Assembly: GCA_913045175.1 (NCBI GenBank)
Contig: CAJWQG010000002.1
Span: forward strand, 1-64,000
Length of the DNA: 64,000 nt
Direction of reading: 5' to 3'
DNA from: an uncultured Gammaproteobacteria bacterium
GTDB lineage: Bacteria; Pseudomonadota; Gammaproteobacteria; Pseudomonadales; Azotimanducaceae
The translations under genes were made by a program, and so were the position numbers. Position 1 is the first letter of the stretch, and every line of letters starts with the position of its first letter. Shown in pieces: positions 26,719 to 35,014 of the stretch. The notes under the pieces are model-generated. The model was not told where the DNA came from, made no database searches, and was given only the letters and a program-made list of their open reading frames with translations.

Positions 26719-28191
26719 CTAGAACGGTTCCTTCCGCGTAATCTTAAAAACAAAGGCGTGCTCGCAGGGCTTCTCGTTCGGCACATCGATCTCGAGTCCA
26801 CTTCTGGTCATCGTCCAGGATAGTTCCTTATCGATCCCCAGCATCCTGATGGACTCAATCTCGCCAGGGTAGAGTCTCTTGATGGTCTTGAAACTGGACT
26901 CTTTATCCTGGTCAAGTCGGATGATCGCTTTATCCTTAGGCCATCCCAGGAAAGTGGCATAGAGCAGGTTATCACGACATGTGAATCGTATATCTTCGGG
27001 CGTGTACTCGACCTCGCTCCTTTCGCTAAACGTACCCACTGCTTCCATCTCTGTGGGCCCTTCGCCGTAGCAAGTCCAGGGCAGCGTTTCGAATATAGCT
27101 TCGCCATTAACCTTTAGCCAGTCTCCCATTCCCGCCAGGCATTGCCTGGCGCCATCCGGTATAGATCCGTCGGCTTTGGGGCCAACGTTAAGCAGCAGAT
27201 ATCCGTTCTTGCTTACGTTATCGACCAGGTTATGTACCAGTGTACTGACCTTCTTGAATTTGGCGTCGGAAACATACGACCAGGCGCCCTGGTCATCAAC
27301 AGACGTATCGGTGATCCAATCGTAGTAGGTTAATTCGGCCTCGCGTCCTAACTCATAGTCTAGAACTGCAATCCCTGGCGCAAAGTCATGGCCCTTATAG
27401 GTAACGGCCAGATCTCTTCCCCACGCTTCTTCTTTATTGTAATAATCCGCAAGGAATCGCCTTTTGTAGATCTCCGGTATGAAACGAATCCCGAAATCAA
27501 ACCAGACAAGGTCCGACTGATAGCCATCAATAAGCTCATCGATCTTCGTTCGCCAAACATCGAGGAACGCTTTAGTGGGCAAATCCTGCGCCGTCCAATC
27601 CTGAATTTTGGTCGCAAATTCAGGATCTACTCCCTCCACGTTGTGCATCGGGCCATACAGTCCAGTGAATTCTGGATTCGATACGTCGCAATCATTGCGC
27701 CAATGAGGATAAAACCACTATTGCTCCGCGTGATGGAGCGCCACCATGAATCGCATCCCCTGCGCACGAAAGGCCTTCTCTAGTTCCCCGGTAACATCTC
27801 TCCTGGGGCCCATCCTTGTGGAATTCCATTCATTAACCTTGCTGTTCCATAGAGAAAAACCATCGTGGTGTTCCGCAACCGGGCCAGCGAAACGTGCGCC
27901 CGAAGACTTAAAGATCTTCGCCCATTCGTCGGCATCGAAGTTGCTACCATCAAACTTGGGGATGAGATCTTTGTAGCCAAATTCCGATGCTGGCCCGTAG
28001 GTCTTCTCGTGAAATTCGAACTGAGGATTTCCGGGACGATACATGTTATGGCCATACCAACTACCGTTGGGACCACAGGCAGGCACCGAGTAGATACCCC
28101 AATGCGTGTAGATGCCGAATTTGTCATCGCGAAGCAACGCTGGCGTGTTGTGGTTTCGCAATGACGGCCAGCTCGGTTCGCACCTCGCCAT
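26719..28191 (-). pseudogene. GH29 alpha-L-fucosidase interrupted by an in-frame amber codon
   Basis: One frame reads a full-size GH29 enzyme of about 490 codons: KFGIYTHWGIYSVPACGPN near residue 25, AEHHDGFSLWNSKVNEWNS near 108, and the nucleophile region SDLVWFDFGIRF. A TAG (27718-27720) stands in HHAEQ-stop-WFYPHW, where family members have Trp, so the change looks like TGG to TAG. No frameshift is present. The two halves could not be a functional pair as separate proteins, since catalytic residues sit in the second. No signal peptide. Pseudogene unless the amber is read through. Upstream on the other strand is an orphan fragment. Confidence 0.8.
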
Positions 28192-28299
28192 ACTCTTACT
28201 CCATCTTCAATCAGGCGATGAGTATATCTCGGCCGGGATCGTCCGAATCCTGACCTCGATCAGGTTCCCGATGAGTAGTTCGACTACCCGGCCTGATAA

Positions 28300-28497
28300 A
28301 GATTTCTAAGGCGGCGATATATCCACGTTGCCAAAGTTCCATTCAACGCTACGGAACTGGTAACCGAGCTAGAGGACGTCAGTCAGGTGCAGAATGATAT
28401 CCAGGATTTCGCCAAAGAGAACCCCGATCTTGTCGTTGAAACCATTGACGACCTGATCCAGGAGATTCCCGCCGGCACCTGGGGAGAGTCAGCCTAG
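28300..28497 (+). pseudogene. Orphan C-terminal protein fragment without a start
   Basis: A 65-codon frame starts right after two stops and reads FNATELVTELEDVSQVQNDI, then FAKENPDLVVETIDDLIQEI and PAGTWGESA before TAG. It is acidic, with protein-like codon use, but has no start codon before an internal GTG at about residue 30. A strong terminator follows 49 nt after the stop. It is best read as the 3' end of a gene whose front was lost. The rest of the gap 28192-28599 shows no other coding signal. Family unknown. Confidence 0.45.
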
Positions 28498-28546
28498 GGC
28501 GATTTCAATTGGGGATAAATTGAAGTCGGTTCCACGTTCAAAAAGG

Positions 28547-28573
28547 GCCTGATCGAAAGATCAGGCTTTTTTT
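28547..28573 (+). terminator. Rho-independent terminator with GAAA tetraloop
   Basis: GCCTGATC-GAAA-GATCAGGC forms a perfect 8-bp stem closed by a GNRA tetraloop, followed by seven T. It acts on the plus strand, behind the orphan fragment ending at 28497. It is the clearest intrinsic terminator in the window. Confidence 0.9.
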
Positions 28574-28599
28574 GTGCGGCGATGTTTCTTAGGAATGCA

Positions 28600-29625
28600 T
28601 CAGTGGAACTGATCGTCCTTATCGCGAAGCCCACCAACGCCCACGTCTGCCTCAAACGCATCAATAACCCGTTCGGCACGTGCCGTATCGGAGATTCGAT
28701 CGCCCTGGGATGCATAGCCCGGCACACAGCCCTGCTGGAGCACCATCGGTAATCTAGGTCCGTACTTATCGATCATTTCCTGGGGCACACGACCGATGAA
28801 ATCTTCCAGTGGTCGCATAAACGGTCGGCAGAAGTATACCGTCACACTCACGCGCAAACCCGGTGCCGTACGATTGTATGCGGCATGCCAGGCATTACCA
28901 GGCCAAACGACCAACGAACCCGCCTTACCCTCGATCGGGATCGCGTTCTCATGGTGTGACAGATCTCTTTCAATACCCACCGGGTTGCGACACCATTTGT
29001 GACTACCCGGCACTATGGCCGTTGCGCCCTTCTCACGATCAAAATCCGTTAACAGGTAGGTGCACTGAGCCGTATAGCTCATCGTTGGTAGCGGTGAAGG
29101 CATACCACCGGCGTCAGTGTGTAACGGGAAGTTGCTCTTGTTCGGACCTTTCATCCAACAGCCCATGTTGGAAAGCACGGCACTGTAACCCAGCAGATAG
29201 GTCACTATCGCCAGCAATGGCGGGTTAATTAACGCGTCGGCAAATACCTCGTCCTCAAAGAATATCGAATGCATACGGTCACCAAAGGGCGAGTCCGATG
29301 CCTCCGGAATATTGGGGGCGACCGCCGGTGTTTGATCCTTCAGTTCGTCCCTACCGAACCGGTCATTCTTTGCACCGAAATGCATATTGGGTTGGTTCGC
29401 GTGTGTAGCTCCCGTCTCGAGATCTGGCCTCTCGCCATTACGTTTCTCTGCAATGTCGAGCAAGGCTTCCAGCATCCTATCGGCGAGGCCGTTAGGGTTA
29501 GCAATCTCAGGTGGGATAACGCAGAAACTGTGAGCGTCCAGATCTGCCACATGGCTCTGCAATCCGAGATCACAAATCTCGCTCCAGGCTCTATCACGCG
29601 GCTCTTGTTTAATAGCTGCAGCCAT
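28600..29625 (-). CDS. Phytanoyl-CoA dioxygenase (PhyH) family oxygenase, IPPEIANPNGLA subfamily
   Basis: The 341-residue protein has the iron motif FPLHTDAGGMPSPLP (HxD, then P-x-P) near residue 185 and a distal His in NAWHAAYNRTAPGLRVSV near 263, with the Arg for 2-oxoglutarate in the same segment. The N-terminal third carries the marker IPPEIANPNGLADRMLEALL (about 38-57) and NGERPDLETG, shared with the proteins at 33.9 and 42.1 kb. GPNKSN and VPGSHKWCRNP are also shared. AGGAGG 8 nt before ATG is a strong ribosome site. It is divergent from the next PhyH gene. The substrate is unknown. Confidence 0.87.
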   Translation of the reverse strand: MAAAIKQEPRDRAWSEICDLGLQSHVADLDAHSFCVIPPEIANPNGLADRMLEALLDIAEKRNGERPDLETGATHANQPNMHFGAKNDRFGRDELKDQTPAVAPNIPEASDSPFGDRMHSIFFEDEVFADALINPPLLAIVTYLLGYSAVLSNMGCWMKGPNKSNFPLHTDAGGMPSPLPTMSYTAQCTYLLTDFDREKGATAIVPGSHKWCRNPVGIERDLSHHENAIPIEGKAGSLVVWPGNAWHAAYNRTAPGLRVSVTVYFCRPFMRPLEDFIGRVPQEMIDKYGPRLPMVLQQGCVPGYASQGDRISDTARAERVIDAFEADVGVGGLRDKDDQFH

Positions 29626-29813
29626 AATTTTGTCCTCCTAGCACCAGACATCATACGCCTAGGCTGCTGTAGTTTGCCACCCCACCCCGACTCCCAGCCC
29701 CTACAAACAATCAAATTGATCCTGGTCAATGAAACACACGAAAACGCGTCTGGGACGTCATGGGGGTATGGCATCGCGCGTCTTATGTGGTAACGACAAT
29801 GACTGGAGGATGC

Positions 29814-30551
29814 ATGTCGTTAGATGAACTACAACAGCAGGGGCTGACAGGTCCTTTTGAACTGGCAGACAAATCGAAAGTTGACGCGGTGGGCGAAGAA
29901 CTCAAGGCACTGCAAACACAGCAAAATAGAGTGTTGGCACTTTCCGGGAAGCCGCCTCAATTCAGAACGATGATCGATAGGCACGCTGAATTCGACGCAA
30001 TGCGCGAACTCTTTGCCGACGCGAACCTGAAATCCGTGATCACTGAGCATTTCGGGTCAGACCTGTTCCTATGGGGCAGCGTCTTCCAGATCAAGACCGA
30101 GGGTGTGGGAGAAAATATATGGCATGACGATCGCGCGTTCGAAAACGGCAACGATCAACTGAACCTGTATGACACCAGTAATCATTTTACAGTGTTGTTC
30201 GCACTCACAGATCTTGGGTATGACTAGGGCAGGCTGGAATACGTCAAGGGTTCCCATCAACCGATTGAGGGATGGAACAGAGAGCTGCGGTTCATGAAAG
30301 AGGTCCCTGAGTTCCTGGGCGACCGGGTCGAACCAGTGACGCTAAAGCAGGGTGAGTTCGCCGTGTTTCATTCCGGATTGATGCATCGTAGCCTGCCGTT
30401 CAGAGCGGGAGAGAAGAGAGTCACACTTGCGGTAAGGCTCGCGAAGAACGGCACTCTGATCCCTGAAGAGTATCCGCAGAATCCGAATCCAGCGAGCGAA
30501 AGGCAGGGCATTGCCCACTTCGACCCGTCCGCGACCATCGCGGTTAACTAG
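29814..30551 (+). pseudogene. PhyH oxygenase interrupted by an in-frame amber codon
   Basis: One frame from ATG 29814 (GGAGG just upstream) to 30551 reads a full PhyH protein. His-x-Asp is in NIWHDDRAFENG and the distal His in HSGLMHRSLPFRAGEKRVTL with its Arg. A TAG at 30225-30227 splits it after ALTDLGYD and before GRLEYVKGSHQP, a point inside the core barrel where family members have a small or acidic residue. The first half lacks the distal His and Arg, so it would be inactive alone. The second half resumes with no frameshift. Pseudogene, or a case of readthrough; no suppressor evidence is visible. Confidence 0.75.
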
Positions 30552-30591
30552 CCAATGCTATGAGCAGCAGGAAAAGCTACGCAAGCCCCTA

Positions 30592-31230
30592 CTAAGGGGC
30601 AACGCGGTATGACTCCCACTCGCTGCTAGCATCGAGGGTATATTGAAATCGGTCGTGTAACCGATTCTCCCTGCCCTGCCAGAACTCCCATCGACTGGGT
30701 ATCACCTTGTATCCGCCCCAGAATCCAGGAAGGGGTACTTCTCCTTCGTGGAACTTACGGCTCATACGACTGAACTCTTCGTCCAGGATCTGGCGGCCGG
30801 AAATACGCCTGCTCTGTTGAGATGCCCACGCCGCCAGCTGACTGTCGCGCGGTCTGCTGGCGAAATACTTCAGCACTTCTCCAATGCTTAGTTTCTGAAC
30901 ATTACCCTCGATATTTACCTGTCTGTCGATCTCCAGCCAGGCAAAATTCAGGCTGACGTTCTGATTGCCACTCATGTCCCGTGCCTTTCGGCTCTCGAGG
31001 TTCGTATAAAAAACAAATCCGGTCTCGTCCAGATGCTTTAGCAGAACGACGCGTTGCGATGGTCTATTCGACTCGTCGACGGTCGCCAGACACATGGCGG
31101 TAGGATCCTGAACCTCGGCGTCTGCTGCATCCTGAAACCACCGCTCAAACTGCTGAAACGGTGACGATGCCAGCGACTCAGCACTGAGCTCTCCAAACCG
31201 GTATTCCCTGCGGCGTTCGTAAAGGTCCAT
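30592..31230 (-). CDS. pdxH: Pyridoxamine 5'-phosphate oxidase
   Basis: A 212-residue PdxH, the normal length. Family segments are MDLYERRREYRFGELSAE at the start, PTAMCLATVDESNRPSQRVV (about 42-61), the FMN-binding LLKHLDETGFVFYTNLESRKARDM region and the C-terminal QGRENRLHDRFQYTLD motif (about 183-198), with R-L-x-D-R diagnostic of PdxH. It oxidises PNP or PMP to PLP with FMN and O2. It is a housekeeping gene and the strongest taxon-neutral assignment in the window. It lies downstream of a kinase-aldolase-ABM cluster with an 83-nt gap. Confidence 0.95.
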   Translation of the reverse strand: MDLYERRREYRFGELSAESLASSPFQQFERWFQDAADAEVQDPTAMCLATVDESNRPSQRVVLLKHLDETGFVFYTNLESRKARDMSGNQNVSLNFAWLEIDRQVNIEGNVQKLSIGEVLKYFASRPRDSQLAAWASQQSRRISGRQILDEEFSRMSRKFHEGEVPLPGFWGGYKVIPSRWEFWQGRENRLHDRFQYTLDASSEWESYRVAP

Positions 31231-31313
31231 TATAATTCTGCACTGATCATCTTGTCACAGCATCGACTATATCCAGCCGATGATCATTGACATGGGTCAC
31301 CGCTCGTGACAAT

Positions 31314-31901
31314 TCAGTGATCGCAGTCATCTAATACCTGTTGAATCGACTGCAGCAGCTTTTGATAGTCCTCTTCCTGGAATTCGGTGGAGTCAACAGT
31401 CAGCACATGCCCACCAATATCCAGCGGGCTTTGATAAAGCTGTGTCAGGTCTTCCAAATCAAACTCATCAGATAGGGTATGGTCGAGATGCCCACGGTGT
31501 CGTACGTCACCTTCTGCCCGCCGCCGGTATCGCCTGGCGAGTTCATCGCCGTCTGCCTGGCACAATATCTGAACTGGTGTTGCCGGATACTGTGATAACA
31601 ATGCGTTCAATGTTTCCGCGTGCTGTGCGCGAAAGTTGCAATCGATCACACAGACGCACCCCGACTTCAATTGCATCTCGATAAGATAGAACAAAATCGT
31701 GATAGCCGCGTTGTCCATCTTCCTTCCGGAAAGTGGCTCATCGGTTTCCATGGCGACAGGGATGCCAAGGTCATCAAAGATAGGTTCCTTGACGCCGTCC
31801 TTGCTGAAGTACGGGATTTCCAGCGATTGGGCCAACCGGGTTCCGACCGTACTTTTTCCTGTCGCCGGCCCCCCCGTTACGATGAAGATAAAATCCCTCA
31901 C
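31314..31901 (-). CDS. AAA/zeta-toxin-like small-molecule P-loop kinase
   Basis: A 195-residue P-loop protein. The Walker A motif is GGPATGKST (about 9-17) and a DVIDCNFRAQHAE segment (near 85) resembles the Walker B and lid area of AAA_33-type kinases. It follows the aldolase gene on the same strand, starting at a GTG 8 nt after that gene's stop. Its size and neighbours suggest phosphorylation of a metabolite rather than a toxin role, since no antitoxin-like gene is adjacent. Function is inference; only the P-loop is certain. Confidence 0.7.
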   Translation of the reverse strand: MRDFIFIVTGGPATGKSTVGTRLAQSLEIPYFSKDGVKEPIFDDLGIPVAMETDEPLSGRKMDNAAITILFYLIEMQLKSGCVCVIDCNFRAQHAETLNALLSQYPATPVQILCQADGDELARRYRRRAEGDVRHRGHLDHTLSDEFDLEDLTQLYQSPLDIGGHVLTVDSTEFQEEDYQKLLQSIQQVLDDCDH

Positions 31902-31909
31902 GGCAAAGC

Positions 31910-32692
31910 CTAGCCGATTAGTTTAGCTGCGGATTCAGCACTGGCATCGTCGTGAATGATTGCAGCCAGTGCAGCGGTTATCCCGGCGACATTATCATGG
32001 CCCCAGATGTTGCGGCCCATGGTAATGCCAATAGCGCCGGCATCCATTGCGTCACGTACCATACTTAATGTATCGAAGTCAGAGTCCGCCTTGGGACCAC
32101 CAAGAATAAGCACCGGCACCGTACAGTTGTCGACCAGCACTTTGAAACTCTCTTTGTCACCGGTGTAAAACGATTTCACATAGGTTGCCCCGGTTTCGCT
32201 GGCGACTCGACAGGCCGCAGCCGTGATCTCCGGTGTTCTCTTATCAGCCCCGGGGAAACCAAAGGGGACCGTCTCCGCCATTAATGGCAAACCCCACTTC
32301 TGGCACTCCGCTGCCAGCGTCACCATATTCAGCACGGTTTCTTTGCCGGTATACCGCCCAAGATGATCGTCCCCTTCCTCGCACCAGGGATACAGTTCCG
32401 CTTTAATGCCGTCTACCCCTAATCGGATAGCTCTTTCAACAGCGGCGGAAACCGTTTGCGGCGTCGTATCCACACTCAACCACAATCCTGTATTACCCAG
32501 CACGTCAGCGGCTTGAGACGCTGTGCCGTATGGCGCCAGAATGGCATCCGCGCCACCCTCGATGACCGAACTGATCACTTTATTGGGATCTTTTAAACCG
32601 GTTACGGTATCGAAGGATCGAGCGTGGTCCATCGCGATCACCAGCGCTCTGCCGCTGTCCCTGAATAAGTGTCTTTCTCGTAACGTTTTCAT
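31910..32692 (-). CDS. Class I aldolase of the DeoC/LacD/LsrF-type family
   Basis: The 260-residue TIM-barrel aldolase has the segments VIAMDHARSFDTVTG near 17-31, GADAILAPYG near 47 and the Schiff-base Lys in ATYVKSFYTGD near 168, followed by VPVLILGGPK and GAIGITMGRNIWGH. These are typical of class I Fba/LsrF (2-amino-3,7-dideoxy-D-threo-hept-6-ulosonate or autoinducer-2 phosphate aldolase) relatives. The exact substrate is not identifiable. It is preceded on the strand by an ABM protein 11 nt upstream and followed by the kinase, a three-gene operon. Confidence 0.85.
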   Translation of the reverse strand: MKTLRERHLFRDSGRALVIAMDHARSFDTVTGLKDPNKVISSVIEGGADAILAPYGTASQAADVLGNTGLWLSVDTTPQTVSAAVERAIRLGVDGIKAELYPWCEEGDDHLGRYTGKETVLNMVTLAAECQKWGLPLMAETVPFGFPGADKRTPEITAAACRVASETGATYVKSFYTGDKESFKVLVDNCTVPVLILGGPKADSDFDTLSMVRDAMDAGAIGITMGRNIWGHDNVAGITAALAAIIHDDASAESAAKLIG

Positions 32693-32703
32693 GCTTGTCC
32701 TTT

Positions 32704-33000
32704 TTACCTGGTCGGGTGATGGAAAATTTCGAATCGATTCATTTCAACTTTGGCAACCAGCGGCGTCAACATGGATACGTTCTCTTTATGATGAGGCGTC
32801 GCGGCATGTGCCTGCAAGGCATCAGCACTTTCGTAGACCTCCATGGTACACATAGTGCCCTCTTGGTCCCGTGTGAGGCTATACATCAAAGTTCCTGGCT
32901 CGGTTGAAACGCAGGTCGAAGCGAACTTCTTCATCTGACCTTCGACCGGTTGTTCTTCCCCGGATTTTGGATAGATCTTTACCATCATTCCGATCATCAT
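32704..33000 (-). CDS. Antibiotic biosynthesis monooxygenase (ABM) domain protein
   Basis: The 98-residue protein is a single ABM ferredoxin-like domain: VKIYPKSGEEQPVEGQMKKF, TEPGTLMYSLTRDQEGTMCTMEVYE and DALQAHAATPHHKENV. It heads the operon with the aldolase and kinase. ABM-type proteins are often small oxygenases or quinol monooxygenases. It differs from the copy at 17.1 kb, which pairs with a ribokinase, so the two loci may do analogous jobs. Precise activity unknown. Confidence 0.8.
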   Translation of the reverse strand: MMIGMMVKIYPKSGEEQPVEGQMKKFASTCVSTEPGTLMYSLTRDQEGTMCTMEVYESADALQAHAATPHHKENVSMLTPLVAKVEMNRFEIFHHPTR

Positions 33001-33148
33001 TCTTCCTCAATTAACTGGAGCGTGGTCGCTCATACGAGCGGGTGAGGATAGAGCCTTCCCGTATAGATTGCACCATCTTGATCTCAAACTGCAGAAACAC
33101 AATAATTCATGCCTCTCAGTGCAATGCACAAATCAAATAGGACATTTA

Positions 33149-33940
33149 ATGAAGGACTTAAACGGCAAAACGGTATTTATCACCGGCGGCTCTACGGGCC
33201 TTGGTTTTGGGATGGCCACAGCCTTTGCTAATGCCGGGATGAACATCGCCATCACCGACATTCGTGATGAAGAACTTGCCACCGCAAAGGAAAAGCTAAA
33301 TGCCATCACCGATAAGGTGCTCACATTTAATGTCGACTCAACCGATAAAGGGGCCATTGAAAGCGCCGCCGACGAACTCGAGAAGTCCTTCGGTCCACTT
33401 CACGTGCTGTGTAATAACGCTGGAATACCAGGTGGTGCACCCATACTGGAAACCGACGACGATCGTTGGCGGCTAGTTTTTGAAGTCAACTTCTTCGGGC
33501 CGCTGAATGGCATTAACACCTTCCTGCCGCGCATGCTTGAACATGGAGAGGAAGCACATATCGTGAACACCGCCTCCTTCAGCGGCATCCATGGCCACGG
33601 ACATCAGTCAGCGTACGGTAGCAGCAAGTTCGCGGTAGTAGGCATGTCGGAATTTCTCAGAAACGATCTTGCAGACACCAATGTTGGCGTCTCCGTGCTA
33701 TGTCCTCACGTCGCAGATACGCCGATCATCCAGAATCTTAAGAAAAGAGTGTCGCAAGATATGGCTAAAGTAATTTCAGACATGGCTGTACCGGCAGAGA
33801 CCGTTGGAAATCAGGTCATGAATGCGATTCTGACTGACGAGTTCTACGTTTTCTGTGACGGCACCCACACGCGTAGCATGTTAGAGACTCGTTGCAACGA
33901 TTACATCGCCGCAATGGATAGACAGTTTCCCAAGGCGTAA
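33149..33940 (+). CDS. Short-chain dehydrogenase/reductase (SDR)
   Basis: From the ATG at 33149 the product is 263 residues and shows TGGSTGLG (about 11-18), NNAG near 88, Ser in NTASFSGIHGHGHQ and YGSSKFAVVG near 155-164. The frame is open upstream to 33068, but the MKDLNGKTVFITGG start fits the family. The middle and C-terminal regions (VLCPHVADTPI, DEFYVFCDGTHTRSML) match the SDR at 6.2 kb, marking a paralog pair. It precedes a PhyH gene by 18 nt, so they are probably a pair acting on one substrate. Confidence 0.88.
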   Translation: MKDLNGKTVFITGGSTGLGFGMATAFANAGMNIAITDIRDEELATAKEKLNAITDKVLTFNVDSTDKGAIESAADELEKSFGPLHVLCNNAGIPGGAPILETDDDRWRLVFEVNFFGPLNGINTFLPRMLEHGEEAHIVNTASFSGIHGHGHQSAYGSSKFAVVGMSEFLRNDLADTNVGVSVLCPHVADTPIIQNLKKRVSQDMAKVISDMAVPAETVGNQVMNAILTDEFYVFCDGTHTRSMLETRCNDYIAAMDRQFPKA

Positions 33941-33958
33941 AACGCTAGCGAGTAGCCC

Positions 33959-34879
33959 ATGGCAGAAATAGCAGCAAGAACAGAAGTCGGCCTCGATCAC
34001 ATATGGAAGGAAATCGATGATCTGGGTTTGCAGCTTTACATCGAGCAACTCGACCGGGACGGCTTCACGGTCATCCCTCCGGAGATCGCAAATCCCAACG
34101 GCCTGGCGGAGCGAGTACTCGAAGCCTGTCTTGATATCGCCGTGCGGCGCAATGGCGAGCGACCGGATCTTGAGAACGGCAACAGTCAAAACCCGGATTC
34201 CCCGGTTGGTGATTCACTCAAAGCAATACTGCTTGAAGACCCGGTGTTCGAAGAAGCACTGATGAATCCCGCCCTGCTAGCAGTGTCGACGTACCTGTGC
34301 GGCTACGACGTGATGCTGTCATCGATGAATTCTCAAATGAAGGGGCCAAGCAACACTAAATTTCTTGTACATACCGATACGCGTTTGCCGTCCCCCTTGC
34401 CCCCACAATCTCTGCAATGTAAATGCATTTCTGCGCTGACTGATTTCGACCGCGAACGCGGGTGTACCGCATTCGTTCCGGGTAGCCACAAATGGAATCG
34501 AAACCCTGAGGGTAACGAGACCATCATGGGTGAAGGTGGCAGCGTGAAAACAGTTCCCGCTGAAGGCGCCGCAGGTTCGCTAGTCATCTTTCACGGCAGC
34601 ACCTGGCATGGCGCTTACAATCGCGTAGTACCCGGACTGCGTGCCAGTCTGCATCTTCTTATGATGCGATCGATCCTGCGCATGACGGAGGATTTCTACG
34701 ACCGTATCCCGAAAGACATGCTTGAACGAAACTCGGCACGATTTGCCATACTGACTCAGCAGGCCATCATACCGGCATACATCGACAAGGCGGACGAACA
34801 CGCCAAGGTCATGCGCGCGTTGAAATACACCGATGCCTTTGAGAAAGAGTCGGGCATCGCGCTACCCGTTAAAAGATAA
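33959..34879 (+). CDS. Phytanoyl-CoA dioxygenase (PhyH) family oxygenase, IPPEIANPNGLA subfamily
   Basis: The 306-residue protein carries IPPEIANPNGLAERVLEACL near 39-58 and NGERPDLENGN, the signature of this PhyH subgroup. The iron motif is FLVHTDTRLPSPLPPQS near 139 and the distal His is in STWHGAYNRVVPGLRASLHL near 218, with the Arg. VPGSHKWNRNP precedes it. Compared with the copy at 28.6 kb it lacks the ~35-residue insert between NSQ and the catalytic core. It follows the SDR by 18 nt. The ATG lacks a strong ribosome site. Substrate unknown. Confidence 0.87.
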   Translation: MAEIAARTEVGLDHIWKEIDDLGLQLYIEQLDRDGFTVIPPEIANPNGLAERVLEACLDIAVRRNGERPDLENGNSQNPDSPVGDSLKAILLEDPVFEEALMNPALLAVSTYLCGYDVMLSSMNSQMKGPSNTKFLVHTDTRLPSPLPPQSLQCKCISALTDFDRERGCTAFVPGSHKWNRNPEGNETIMGEGGSVKTVPAEGAAGSLVIFHGSTWHGAYNRVVPGLRASLHLLMMRSILRMTEDFYDRIPKDMLERNSARFAILTQQAIIPAYIDKADEHAKVMRALKYTDAFEKESGIALPVKR

Positions 34880-35014
34880 CTCGCCGGACATTCATCTGAC
34901 CAATATTGCATTTACGCAACCACGCTAGTAGTGTGTAAAGCGCATTGAACTGATAGGAATAAAAAAGGAACTTTCAGATTCAGTTCTTGTCCATCTACCG
35001 ATAGGAGCAAGAAT

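Noticed and set aside
5535-30551. Genetic code change with TAG or TGA read as Trp or another residue
   Set aside because: Intact genes in the window end with TAG, TGA and TAA in the normal places and only a few genes contain in-frame stops, with TAA also among them. Decay or sequence error is simpler.
31228-31240. TATAAT just before pdxH as a promoter
   Set aside because: The hexamer overlaps the ATG, so it would have to drive a leaderless transcript; no support for that.
31314-31901. Zeta-type toxin of a toxin-antitoxin pair
   Set aside because: The P-loop protein has no antitoxin-like neighbour and sits in an aldolase operon, so a metabolite kinase is more likely.
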